Below, one piece after another: positions 12,231 through 22,200 of a stretch of 64,000 bases of DNA. The translations under genes and the position numbers were made by a program. The stretch's first letter is position 1. Each line of letters opens with the position of its first letter. The stretch comes from Isoetes taiwanensis (Eukaryota; Streptophyta; Lycopodiopsida; Isoetales; Isoetaceae). The stretch is from positions 188,001 through 252,000 of the forward strand of contig JAJEKV010000241.1 of assembly GCA_021234155.1 (NCBI GenBank), written 5' to 3'. Below the pieces are notes generated by a model, which saw nothing but the letters and a program-made list of their open reading frames with translations, ran no database searches and was not told the DNA's origin.

Positions 12231-12726
12231 CCCTTTCAATGAAAAGCTGACATCAAAATCGACCGATTATCAAGGGCTTGTTGGGCACACGATCAAAGAA
12301 CTCAAATCCGCCAACAAACTGTGATCAAGTATTGCCAAAGACAAACAACTCTCGCAATTCGCCAAAGAGGGATGCTGCTCCATGAATCTGCTTCAAGAAT
12401 GTGCATATCTGGCTGAAAAAAGCAAATGGATAAAAGCACGTTGTGGTGTTCCAATTCGGTTGTCCCCCCTGTCCCCCCAAAATGTGGCGTTGCATCCGCC
12501 ACTTTTGTGGTATGAAAGTATAATTATGCAATTGATATGGAAAGCACAAAAGAAACACAAAGTCAGATTAGTTACCTCAAAGAATTCGATCTCTTCAACC
12601 CTGCATCAACAAAGATAGTTATACACTTATTCCTGTAATCTGGTATTGCTCCATACTGGATCCTCCATCCAATGCCAAGCCTGCAATTAAGAGTACTCCT
12701 AGAAGATAGCTGAAGAAAAGGGGAAA

Positions 12727-12999
12727 TTGCAAATTTCCTATATGCAGCATCTTAGCAGTGGAACTCCAATAGTACAGAGTTTTTGGTTGTTCAAGGTGAA
12801 TGGTTATGTTTTGAACAGGGAAGCTGTTATACTTCTTGATGATGGTTCCACACATGATTTCATTTATAGCAGTTTGGTGGAGAAGTTGAAACTTCCTATG
12901 TTTGATTTACCTAATGCTGTCATAATGGTATAGGGATTGAATGGATCACATGAATCTTGTCATAAATTTGTCTGTGCACCAATCCAGATAGGAGAATAG
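12727..12999 (+). pseudogene. Retropepsin-like domain remnant, copy B
   Basis: This is the same frame as at 1778-2050. It differs by a Val-to-Ala change and a Ser-to-Tyr change next to the catalytic LDDGST motif, and it keeps the same in-frame stop. It ends where the 670-bp insertion begins. Confidence 0.6.
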
Positions 13000-13003
13000 A
13001 AAG

Positions 13004-13673
13004 AATAGAATAGAATAGAATAGAATAGAATAGTTTTTTTATCGTCCACTGAGACCAATCGGCCTATGGGACCCAGAAGGATGACAAAGAAACTTATTCT
13101 TGTCGGGTTAAAACCCCCCCAAGGGTTTCGAGAGGAAAAACCGTGGCAGTAATAAGAATGCTGTCAAACTGTACAAGTATATATCATCATGAAATAAATG
13201 TGTATGTACATGTCAAGTGCGTGCCCGAGGACATAGCTGATCTCGCATGTCCATGACCTCCTGAAGGTATGATCCTAGCATCCGTACGGATGCCGTGCTC
13301 AATGTCACATGTAGCGGCTGGCCAGGCCCGACCAACTCAAAGATAGCGTCCGGATTTGATCATATCTTCGGGGAACTTTGAAGGGTATGAGATTCATCCT
13401 CAATGACTCCCATTTGGCAAAGATTGATGAGAGCCTGTCCCCCGACGCGGGCTCACCAATCCATCACTGCCTCAATTCAAGATGATGTGCCCTGTGCGGC
13501 TTAATGGAGGCAATGAGTCTGCGTCTTTTCATGGGCAAGTGGGTACGCAGGTAGCATTGTGGGCCTCGTTCCAATGTGGGATTTATGTGGCGCTGGTAGT
13601 GTGCTGTCTTGACATGTTCAAGGGCGCTGGCATCCCAAAGCTTGCTAATGAAGCAAGCGTCAAGATATTGCCT
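13004..13673 (-). mobile_element. Short retroposon (SINE or truncated LINE) with (CTATT)n tail
   Basis: This stretch is absent from the otherwise matching copy A, so it is an insertion. Read on the minus strand its 3' end is GGTCCCATAGGCCGATTGGTCT, then GGACGATAAAAAA, then about six repeats of CTATT. The same arrangement ends the LINEs at 38.9, 43.9 and (less closely) 46.4 kb. No clear target duplication is seen, and two bases of the target appear lost. No open frame is convincing. I therefore read it as a non-autonomous element, or a 5'-truncated LINE, mobilised through a shared 3' end. Confidence 0.65.
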
Positions 13674-13722
13674 CAAGAGCTATGATGGTAGCACCTTTGG
13701 GTTCAGTGGATATTATTTAAGA

Positions 13723-14584
13723 ATGGAGTCCCAACTTGTGGGGGAAATTCTAATTTCAAAAACTAAAATTCAAATTCCTATTCTTTGGCCCCTTCCTGTT
13801 CTTTGGCTCCCTCCCTGCTGCAAGCTCCAATCCATTGTGGATATGGATGTCAATGAGGTAATATATCCACAAACCGGCATTTCAGACAGGAGAAAACGAA
13901 GAAGAACCAAGGAAGAAGAAATGTTGAAGAAAAGACGCCAGAGGAAAAGAAGAAGAGAAGAAAAATTGGAGCTTGCAGAATTGACAGAAGGATCCGGTTC
14001 ATCAAGAAGTGTAAGCAGTAAACACCGTATTGTCCTTAATTTGCTAACGCCTTTCCATAAACAGACCAAAAGAATTGAGGATAGCAGAAGAAAGAAATTT
14101 TACTTGAGTTTTTGAGGGATAAAACATTGGAAAAATTCATAGGTGAAGAATTAAAAGATTTGGAAGCCAAGAGCATCGTTATAAGGAGGCTCTGGGACTC
14201 CATGCAGATCGCGGAAACTCTCTACAAAGAATGACCCGCCTAGCAAATCAAGAATAGCTGCCTTGTAATGTGTGCGGCCCACGCCGTGAGATTCTGAAAC
14301 AAGTGATCAGCCAGCGAGATCTTGGAAAGGTATTAGGTGTTCACCCAAGAAACCTGCAAAAGGCAAAGAAAAAGAGGGAAAAGATCGATTACAATGGTGG
14401 AAAATGGGTTTCTTATAAGAGGGCTAAAAAATTCGATGCAATTTCAGATGAACAGATAGAAAAGATTCAAAATTTTTGGATTGAGAACACCAGAGTATCT
14501 CCTAACACAAAGGATGTTAGAACTAGAAGATTGGAGAGAAATGTAAGAGAAGAACATGCTGCCCACTATCTGGAGGAATCACAG
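13723..14584 (+). pseudogene. Basic, coiled-coil-like protein gene of the 10-kb element, frameshifted
   Basis: The first exon encodes a highly basic segment (RRKRRRTKEEEMLKKRRQRK) and ends at a GTAAGC donor at 14011. A 54-base intron ends at ACAG (14061-14064). The next stretch shifts frame near 14095 (inside AAGAAAGAAATTTTA) and again near 14230. It then reads REILKQVISQRDLGKVLGVH, WVSYKRAKKF and TRVSPNTKDVRTRRL before a clean donor (CACAG/GTTAGT) at 14585. Downstream exons are not found. The character (nuclear-localisation-like, HTH-like VISQRDLGKVLGVH) suggests a transposon-encoded DNA-binding protein, but I cannot name a family. The start could be ATG 13723 or 13843. Confidence 0.5.
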
Positions 14585-15586
14585 GTTAGTTTATTTCTGT
14601 TATTCATGTTTTCTTAGTTATGGTGTTTAGTGTGGTGGTTATTGTGTTGTACAGTGATTGTGGTGTACTGTATGCAGCATGTGAATTGTGTGTAGTTGAC
14701 TCTGAAATGCAGCTAAATAGTATTTAATGGTTGGAATATTAGAACATGAGAGAATTGAGTATTCCTTTACTGGGTCTGTGTGTATAGTCTAAAAATATTT
14801 GAGAATGACAGATAACTAACCGATCCTAAAAAGTACAAATTTTTGTTGAATAAAGACAATTTTTTGTCAGATTCAAGTATAGCTCTGTTGGAAAAGGAGC
14901 ATATCTTACAAAATTTGGCTTTCCATTGAAAGTTGTATCCGAGAACTAAATTTACATGCATTTCCTAAGCAGCAGGAAATGCTGGTATGACTGGCTCGAC
15001 TTCTGGTGCATCCAAAATTACTATTTTCTGCACCAAAGCATCTAAGCTTTCTGCAGTCATCCCAGAATTTAACAGCATCAGGTTTGCCAGTGCTTCCTGC
15101 ATCCCCTGGTGGTGACTCAGAGCGAGCAAGTGCCGAATAACAAATGTACTGGCTGTCTTTGCAGCAGCATGTAACATAAGATCATGGACCTTGTCTCTGA
15201 GCTCACTTCCTGTCAATCCGACCCCAAAAATAGCCATTGAAGGTCCCGCATCCAATCTGCTGTATGGGTTTAGGGTGGCTTCGAATTCAGCAAAGAAGGT
15301 GGATTTAGGCATATCCACCTTCAGAGATTGGTCACGAGCCCTGGTTAACATATGCCGAAGGCCCTCCTCGCTCACCCGGGGTAGGCCGTACCTGTCCCAT
15401 TGCCAGAATGAGCTTGTTCGCTTGAGAATGAAATGCCAAAAATCAGACGCAGGAACAAGATTTAGGACCGAGATCCTTTTCTAATGATTAGGAGAGGAAT
15501 GTAATTATTATCAGGGTGTACGAATTTTAGAAATGTTATGAGAGCAGGCTAGGCAGATTTTTTATGTCAGACGAAATAGGATAAAA

Positions 15587-15649
15587 GTGATGTGATGTGA
15601 TGTGATGTGATGTGATGTGATGTGCGGTGCGGTGCGGTGCGGTGCGGTC
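15587..15649. repeat. (GTGAT)n then (GCGGT)n minisatellite
   Basis: About seven GTGAT units pass directly into about five GCGGT units. It lies in a predicted intron of the minus-strand gene. Confidence 0.9.
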
Positions 15650-15780
15650 TTGGTCATGCGGTCTGCGGTAAAGTAAGGTGGTGGCGGTCGGTGTGGTGTG
15701 GGGTGTGTTATATCTATGGTGTCATGTGGGTGTGTGCATGTTAAATGTATGATATGTGTGGATTCAATTTTATTTATTCT

Positions 15781-16083
15781 CCCCCCTCACCCCACCACAC
15801 CCCATCATCTATCCCACCACCATATACTACCACCACATCTTTGCGACCACCACATTTATCACCACATTTCAAACACACCATCTCCCACCACCACATGCAC
15901 CACATTGTCCATTACCACCACACTCCACCATATCCCACACCACACTCCACCACACTCCACCATAGCCCACACCACGCCCCTCCACCACACTCCACCACCA
16001 CCACCACACTCCACCATGTCCCACACCACACCCCTCCACCACACTCCACCACCACCACCACACCCCACCACACCACACCACAT
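15781..16083. repeat. CCACCA/CCACAC low-complexity tract
   Basis: C/A-rich DNA built from ACTCCACCA and CACACCAC, including two near-identical stretches of about 55 bp (15965-16015 and 16022-16070). It keeps all three frames open on both strands, which produces spurious ORFs. It lies between predicted exons. Confidence 0.9.
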
Positions 16084-17089
16084 TACTTGATACGACTACA
16101 TTCAGTTCACTATCCAAAATTCGTTTTAGATTGACTTTGAAGTATCAAATGGGGTGAATTTTAGGTGCACCGGGGAGGTATCTTGCAGTCTCATAACTGA
16201 TCGCGGCGTGGATAACTGTTGGATATCCTTGATCTCAAATTTCTGCAATTCTGCAAACATTAAGTCAGTAGACACGCGGACAACATCAAGAACATTAGTT
16301 AAGGCACTTACTTGTGTCTATTGGTTCTTGTGGTACCACTCGAACACCAAAAGTCAAAAGCCATGTCTCAGACATAATGTGGGCACAATTGGGGCTGCAG
16401 CAGGTTCTAAAGTGTCTGTAAAACAAAACTAAAATCAATAGAGTCTGCAGACGAGGGTTAGAGATGATAATATTTACCTCAAATGGTGTGATAGACATGG
16501 AATGTGATACGTGTGGTGGTGATTACGCTATCAACCGGCAACATTTTACCCTCCCATTTCAGACACCGTCCACAAAATGGACAACCTTCATCACCCTCTT
16601 CTTCTGCCTCAGGAAGCATTGGAAGTGCAGGATCTAAAGGAGTGTCATGACCACTATGCTTAGAAAAATCTCAAGTCTTTGCATTCGAGGTTGCAGCTCC
16701 AGCAGTAAGGCTTTACATGCCTTTAGCTCAATTTCAGTTTCTGCTAGTTCCTTATTTAATTGATTCAGTCCAGGCAGCACTGTACCATTTAGCTCTTCAT
16801 TCTTTAGTTCGCTTACAACCCGAAAACCCTCTGCTGCTTTCGGATTTGCTATTATGATTGATTGCCATCTGTACAAATCAGCTCTAATTTCTGATGCTTT
16901 ATGCTCCATCAACTCAATCTTTCTTTTGATATCATTTTTCCTATCCTCGCTTGCTTGCAATCGTTGCTTGCATCTATCAAACCTAGCTGATGTTGCAGCC
17001 AACCATTCCTTCACAAGTCTGCCATAGTCTGCAAAACAAAACACTACATATATGTCAACCTCCTAACATAGTAAGCCACGTACTGATGG

Positions 17090-17900
17090 AAGACCACAAT
17101 CACACACCACACAACACAAGGTACTCTCTACACACAACACCACATACCACACACCACACAACACATAACACACAGCACATTACACACCACACAACACGCT
17201 GCATGCACTACACAACATAGGCTGTACTATCACTACTACTGGTGGCACAATAACCTACACCACACCACACAACATACGCTGCACACATCACACAATGTTC
17301 ATCACTATTGGCGGCACAAAACTTACACCACACCACACACCACTCGAACATAGTACACACTACACAACACACTTCACACACCACGCAATGTTCACCACTA
17401 TTGGCTTACACCATACCACACACCACTCGAACATAGTACACACCACACAACATTCACCACTATTGGCGGCACAAAACCTACCACACACCACACCACATAG
17501 CACATACCACACAACACGTTGCATACACCACACAACATGCACCACTATTGGCGGCACAATAACCTACATCACACCACACACCACACCACACAGTACATAC
17601 CATACACCACGGTGCATACACCACACAACATTCACCACTATTGGCGGCATAATAACCTGCACCACATCACACACCACACCACACCACACCACACAGTACA
17701 TACCACACAACACGGTGCATACACCACACAATATAGGCTGCACTATCACCACTATTGGCGGCACAATAACCTACACTACACCACACTGGTACACCACACC
17801 TCACTTGCTACTACTATCCCTCCACATATGCAACACACCACAATATAGCAACACTATTAGCACCATTGGTAGCACAACGTCGCACTCCACCATGACGGAG
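17090..17900. repeat. CACACCACA minisatellite with CCACTATTGGCGGCACAAT unit
   Basis: The phrase CACTATTGGCGGCACAA (or close variants) recurs about eight times between 17230 and 17770, separated by 50-120 bp of CACACCACACAACA-type DNA. A 253-codon open frame crosses it only because the repeat lacks stops in that frame. It fills a predicted intron of the minus-strand gene. Confidence 0.9.
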
Positions 17901-19109
17901 ACACACCACACCACAAATGCTAGCATTATTCTCATCACTACACCACAAACACATGCCAGCAACTCACCACTCACCAGAGCACACATACCTCATCTATCAT
18001 TCTGGCGTCCATTGCACGAAATGCCCCACAGATGGCATCATAGAGACATGACATGACAATACAGCTAACATGATGCAAAATGGTAGTAGACATACCTGAT
18101 TCTTGAAGTGGATTTGAGGTTACCTTTTCTGTGTTGATAGAAACAATCTAGGTCAAGCTTGAGATTTTTTTCTGTTGTAACACAACTAATAATTGAACAT
18201 ACCTGCAATGGCATGTTTTGGTCTCAGAACATTGCTTTGCTCTGCTTTTCTGTTTTGATTGTGAGTTCAACTGAATGTGTGGTCTAAAGAAACCTGATTT
18301 AGTTTTTTCCCTATCATCTTCATCATCCCTGTCACTTTTACTATTTTCTTCCTGGTCAGGTTGGATTTGCCTATGCTTTCTCTTGGGTCTAGAAGAACTG
18401 GCCTTTGCTTTCTCATCGGGAGTTCTATAATAATCCGAGAAGCTATTCCAATTAACAACCTCCCCCTTTATATGCAGATAATAAGCCACTGCCTAGGTTC
18501 CAGGAGCCATTCCACCCCATGTATGTGGCTTCCCTGTAATTCTTTTATAAATTTGCATGAACTCTTTGTATTGTTCATTGCTCAGATTCTTCAACCTGTA
18601 CAAGAAAACATATGCCTTAATTTTTCAGTTTGAACAAAGATTTGGGGGAAAATACTTGTAGCTAGATTTATTTGGAACTCTGTCACCCCAAAGCTTTATT
18701 AGATCTTCATGGGGCACAATCTCTTGTTTGAGGAGAGATTTCATCGTGTAATCAGTGGCATTCAATTCTGACTCCATTAGGGTTCAATCGGCAAGAAGCG
18801 ACAAAAAAACAAAAGAAGAGATGATTATTTCTTAATTTGAAACGAGGGACAATGACGTGCCATAAAATTCAAAATAATCGACGCTCATTAATTCGCACTC
18901 CCGCAATCTCCGCTTCGGTATGCACCACTCGATTCTACCACAAAGAAGGTGCAAAAATGTGGCGTCAAAATGCACGTTTTTGATACACCACAGCGTGCTT
19001 TTACCCAAATACAGAACTGAAATAGGAAAGGCATACGAAAAGAAAGGATTAAATTTGGACGGCTGGTTCATTATGAATAGCTGCTGTCATAAATATAAAA
19101 ATTAATATA

Positions 19110-19282
19110 TTTTTAGAATTTTATGGAAACCTCCCCAGGTTAGCAAGATTGAACCTCCCCAGGCTTTGGCCGAAAGCTGGGGACGTTTCCATAGAAGCAA
19201 ATGGGGGAGGTTTCCAGTCCTTGGGAGTCTGGCCCAAATCGGGCGAATATAATTTGATCGTCGAAAATTGGGTAAAAAAAAT
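19110..19282. repeat. Right end and subterminal repeats of the 10-kb element
   Basis: Four GGAAACCTCCCC-like units (two per orientation, 19125-19220) precede the terminal inverted block with CCCAAATCGGGCG (19235-19247). This mirrors the left end at 9270-9330. Confidence 0.7.
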
Positions 19283-22200
19283 TTCCAATCCTTAGAACAG
19301 TGAGGTAGGATAATGTTAAGTTAGGAAGAATAGTAGCAAACCCTGAAAAATTCTAGCCATTAGGGAGCAACCCCTCACAGAGTGCGCCCCAAGCATTTTC
19401 AAAAATTTTGAACAAGCCTCTCGCGCACTGTGTGAGTATTTGACCAATTTTGACCTAGATAGATGCATAATTTGAGTAATCTGATAGCTCAGGGTAGCTT
19501 AGAGCTTGAATTTAAGCTAGGAATGTATGTTGTAACATTAAGAAACTGTTTAGAATGGCTCTCGCACACTGTGTGAGTAGTTGGCCACTGATCTATGTCT
19601 AGACTTGTCCAAATGTAGAAACTAGGGGCACAGACCGCCTTAACTCTGCGAAATAAGTAGGATTCGGCCTTCATATCAACTTTTTAGAGTCATCTAGGAC
19701 CTAAACAGGTGATGACCACTCACAGAGTGCACCCATGGCATTTCCAAAAAGTTTGAAAGTGCTTCTCGCGCACTGTGTGAGGGGTCAAAACTTTGAACCT
19801 TCATAACTTGAGCTAGACACCTCCAAATTGCCTGAAATTTGTTGCAATAGGACCATTAAAAGTCTAGAATCCATTTATGACCTCAAATTAGGCTAAAAAT
19901 ATTATACTCCACCTCAAAATGATCAAAATATCTCAAACCCTAAATTTTATCTTCCAAACTAGGGTTTATTTAGAAATAGAAGTAATACCTTTTGGAGTAC
20001 GAGGTTAGAGCCACAAAAGAGCAAGGAGCGTGACTTTTTGAAGACATTGAAGACCCAGGCGACGTACTGACAACAGAAGGGAGGAGAGTGTAAAGGCAGA
20101 CCCAAGAGAGGAAGCACTATGGCAAACACCTCTACAAATGAAACGAATATCAAGCACCTGACTGCCACATCCACGAGCTCACAGCAGAAAGAAGATCTCA
20201 ACCCTTTCACCGACTCGACGCACATGAGTTCAAATGGAAGAACGCAAGGAAATATACAGGTGCAGGAGTATGTTGAATGGGGAAGCCTAGATTAGCATCA
20301 CGAGTTAGGGTTAAAGAGTATAATCTTCCTTTGAAAGAACAATTCATAGCGACACGCGAGCGCAAATAAACCAGAGGGAAGACCATCACGATCTCGCAGC
20401 CAAGCCGCTCAAGCGGATGTCAAGCAACATCAACAAAATGCGCAACAATGCTAGACAACTGCAGAACACCCAAGTCCAGCCATGACGAGCTCCCAGCTCC
20501 CTTGCCCTAGTAAGAAGACAATAATGACTTCATCGATTCCAAAAATAGGGGATCATGATCGAGGAAGGAGAGGAGACACATAACAGGGGAGGAACATCTC
20601 TGACTTGAAGGCATATATCAGCATCAGGGGCAAGATCAAGGAGGAGGATAGTCGGTACGAATAAGAGTTCCAGATACAGAAACGCCTGCAAACCCAAGGA
20701 AGGACGATTCTAGTGCCTCAGTCAAGTAGTTCAAGACTCGAGTGGATCCGATCCAAAGAACGGAGGAGCCGACCTAGCCAACAACCACAGATCACTCAAA
20801 GGCAACTAAGAGGAGCGACGGCATGTGCAATGGAGACGACCACATTTCCAGGCATAGTGGAGGCATCTCACAACGAAGAAAAGTCCAAGCAACAGGAGTC
20901 GCACTCAGAAATTCAATCTGCCAAGAAATGACATTGTCTACCCGACGATCGCTATCTCAAAGCTTCGAAGACATGCAAGAATGCCCAACTGCAACAACCA
21001 GGTGATCATACTCAAGCGATCAATGGCACTACACATCTTCAACCTTGTAATGACACACTGCATGTAGGGACGCTGAGCAGTCACGACACTCCACATGACA
21101 GGTAAACACATTAAGGAGAGGCATTTTCAACTCAAGGGTTCACATCGAGGAATGTTTTCCGCGACTTGGGATAACGACCTCAGATCACACACGAAGGTCA
21201 ACTATAGTCGCAACACCTTAAGAACCCCGGAGTCAAGTAGAACAAGGAATATGCGACAAAACCGAAGAATCAAACGCGATTGGAGGAGGGAAATCCTAAA
21301 AAGGTATAAACATTTAAGCATATGTTCTACTATAGATTAGAAAAGTGGATGAATTAAAATCCCAATATGATTATACATATGTCTATCATAAGTATCAGGT
21401 GCTCACACATAGTACAGAACATGAGTTTAGGATCATGTTTTAGGGTTTAGCATTTGCATCAAGAAACTCCATCACTTCGACTGCCAAAGATGAAGCAAAG
21501 AACCACAGATATAGCCAAGAGCAAGTGTTCGAATGAAAGAGCAAGTAGAGAGGGACGACCAGAGCCCAAGCCAAGTTTCCACTCCAGACACTTCGAGAAG
21601 CGGCCTCAAGTAGAAGATCGCTCGTCTAGCACAATGTCAAGATGAAAGATAATATTAGTCATGTCAAGATCCTTAGCGCTGCACCATCTAGGTTTTGCAT
21701 GGAGACATCTTCGGGATACAACTCTACCTCCTCTAGTAGCAGAAACAATTGACGGCCTTATGACACGAGTGTCCTCAAGAACAGAAGGAGGAACGACCAG
21801 ACATCTTCAAAAACTGCGGCCACGACCTCAAGCCGATAGATGCCAAGGAATTCTTCGGGACGGCCCGACATCAACGAGCCAACTGAGGAGGCAACCTCTC
21901 GACGACCATAATCCTGCCTTATATGGTGATGTTTGTAACATGCATGCCAGATGGAGATATACCTAAGAAATGCTTCACAATGACGGGGTATGCCTATGCT
22001 CATTCAACAACTAGGTAATGGCTTCGTCAAGTACTCCTACCAACAATTAGAAGAGAAGAAGCCAAAGTTATCTTCGACATGAGGGACCTCAACGCCCAAG
22101 ATAGAAGAATTCGACACCTTAATGACAAGGATAGTAACCAAAGCACCTTCGGAAAAAAGAGAGTTCAAGACAATAGCCAGGCTATTCAAAGACAAGAGTA

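Larger units (their letters stand above)
11042..13936. repeat. Duplicated block, copy B, with a 670-bp insertion
   Basis: This is the partner of 1-2320. The match begins TCTCCGTTAAATTTAAATG and ends at 13936. A 670-bp stretch (13004-13673) absent from copy A interrupts it. In the first kilobase, CG-containing words in this copy often stand where copy A has CTG or CAG. A reading frame that is open in copy A (963-1018) is broken by one such change here, so copy B probably carries most of the changes. Confidence 0.9.
14965..18777 (-). pseudogene. Unknown multi-exon gene of the 10-kb element
   Basis: Reading leftward, exon 1 (18777-18659) starts MESELNATDYTMKSLLKQE. Exon 2 (18595-18203) joins in phase and carries an in-frame TAG at 18493-18495 and a basic, charged region (RPKRKHRQIQ...). 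Short likely exons are at 18128-18096 and about 18072-17992. A coiled-coil exon (about 17035-16630) leads, after a 1-base frame change in a T run, to a Cys cluster CPFCGRC. Further pieces are at about 16424-16310 and 16256-16170. The last exon (15482-14965) reads from KRISVLNLVP to a stop after PAFPAA. Most boundaries have GT-AG sites. The gene converges with the plus-strand gene. I recognise no family. The in-frame stop and frame change suggest decay or sequence errors. Confidence 0.5.
9266..19282. mobile_element. About 10-kb element with inverted ends and GGAAACCTCCCC subterminal repeats
   Basis: The left end (about 9270-9315) and right end (about 19228-19280) are inverted relatives. Both contain CGCCCGATTTGGG with an ATTCGA/TTTCGA-type block outside it. 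Many copies of GGAAACCTCCCC in both orientations fill 9319-9760, and four lie at 19125-19220. This recalls the transposase-binding arrays of CACTA and hAT elements. Inside are a plus-strand gene with basic regions (13.7-14.6 kb) and a minus-strand multi-exon gene (15.0-18.8 kb). It interrupts gypsy element 1 close to its primer site. I could not define a target duplication or a DDE core, so the superfamily is unknown and the ends are approximate. Confidence 0.6.

Noticed and set aside
15698-16134. 130-codon proline/histidine frames and antisense glycine/tryptophan frames
   Set aside because: They come from the CCACCA tract and are open in all frames by composition.
17295-18056. 253-codon His/Thr-rich frame
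   Set aside because: It lies in a CACACCAC minisatellite where stops are rare; the coding signal nearby is on the other strand.
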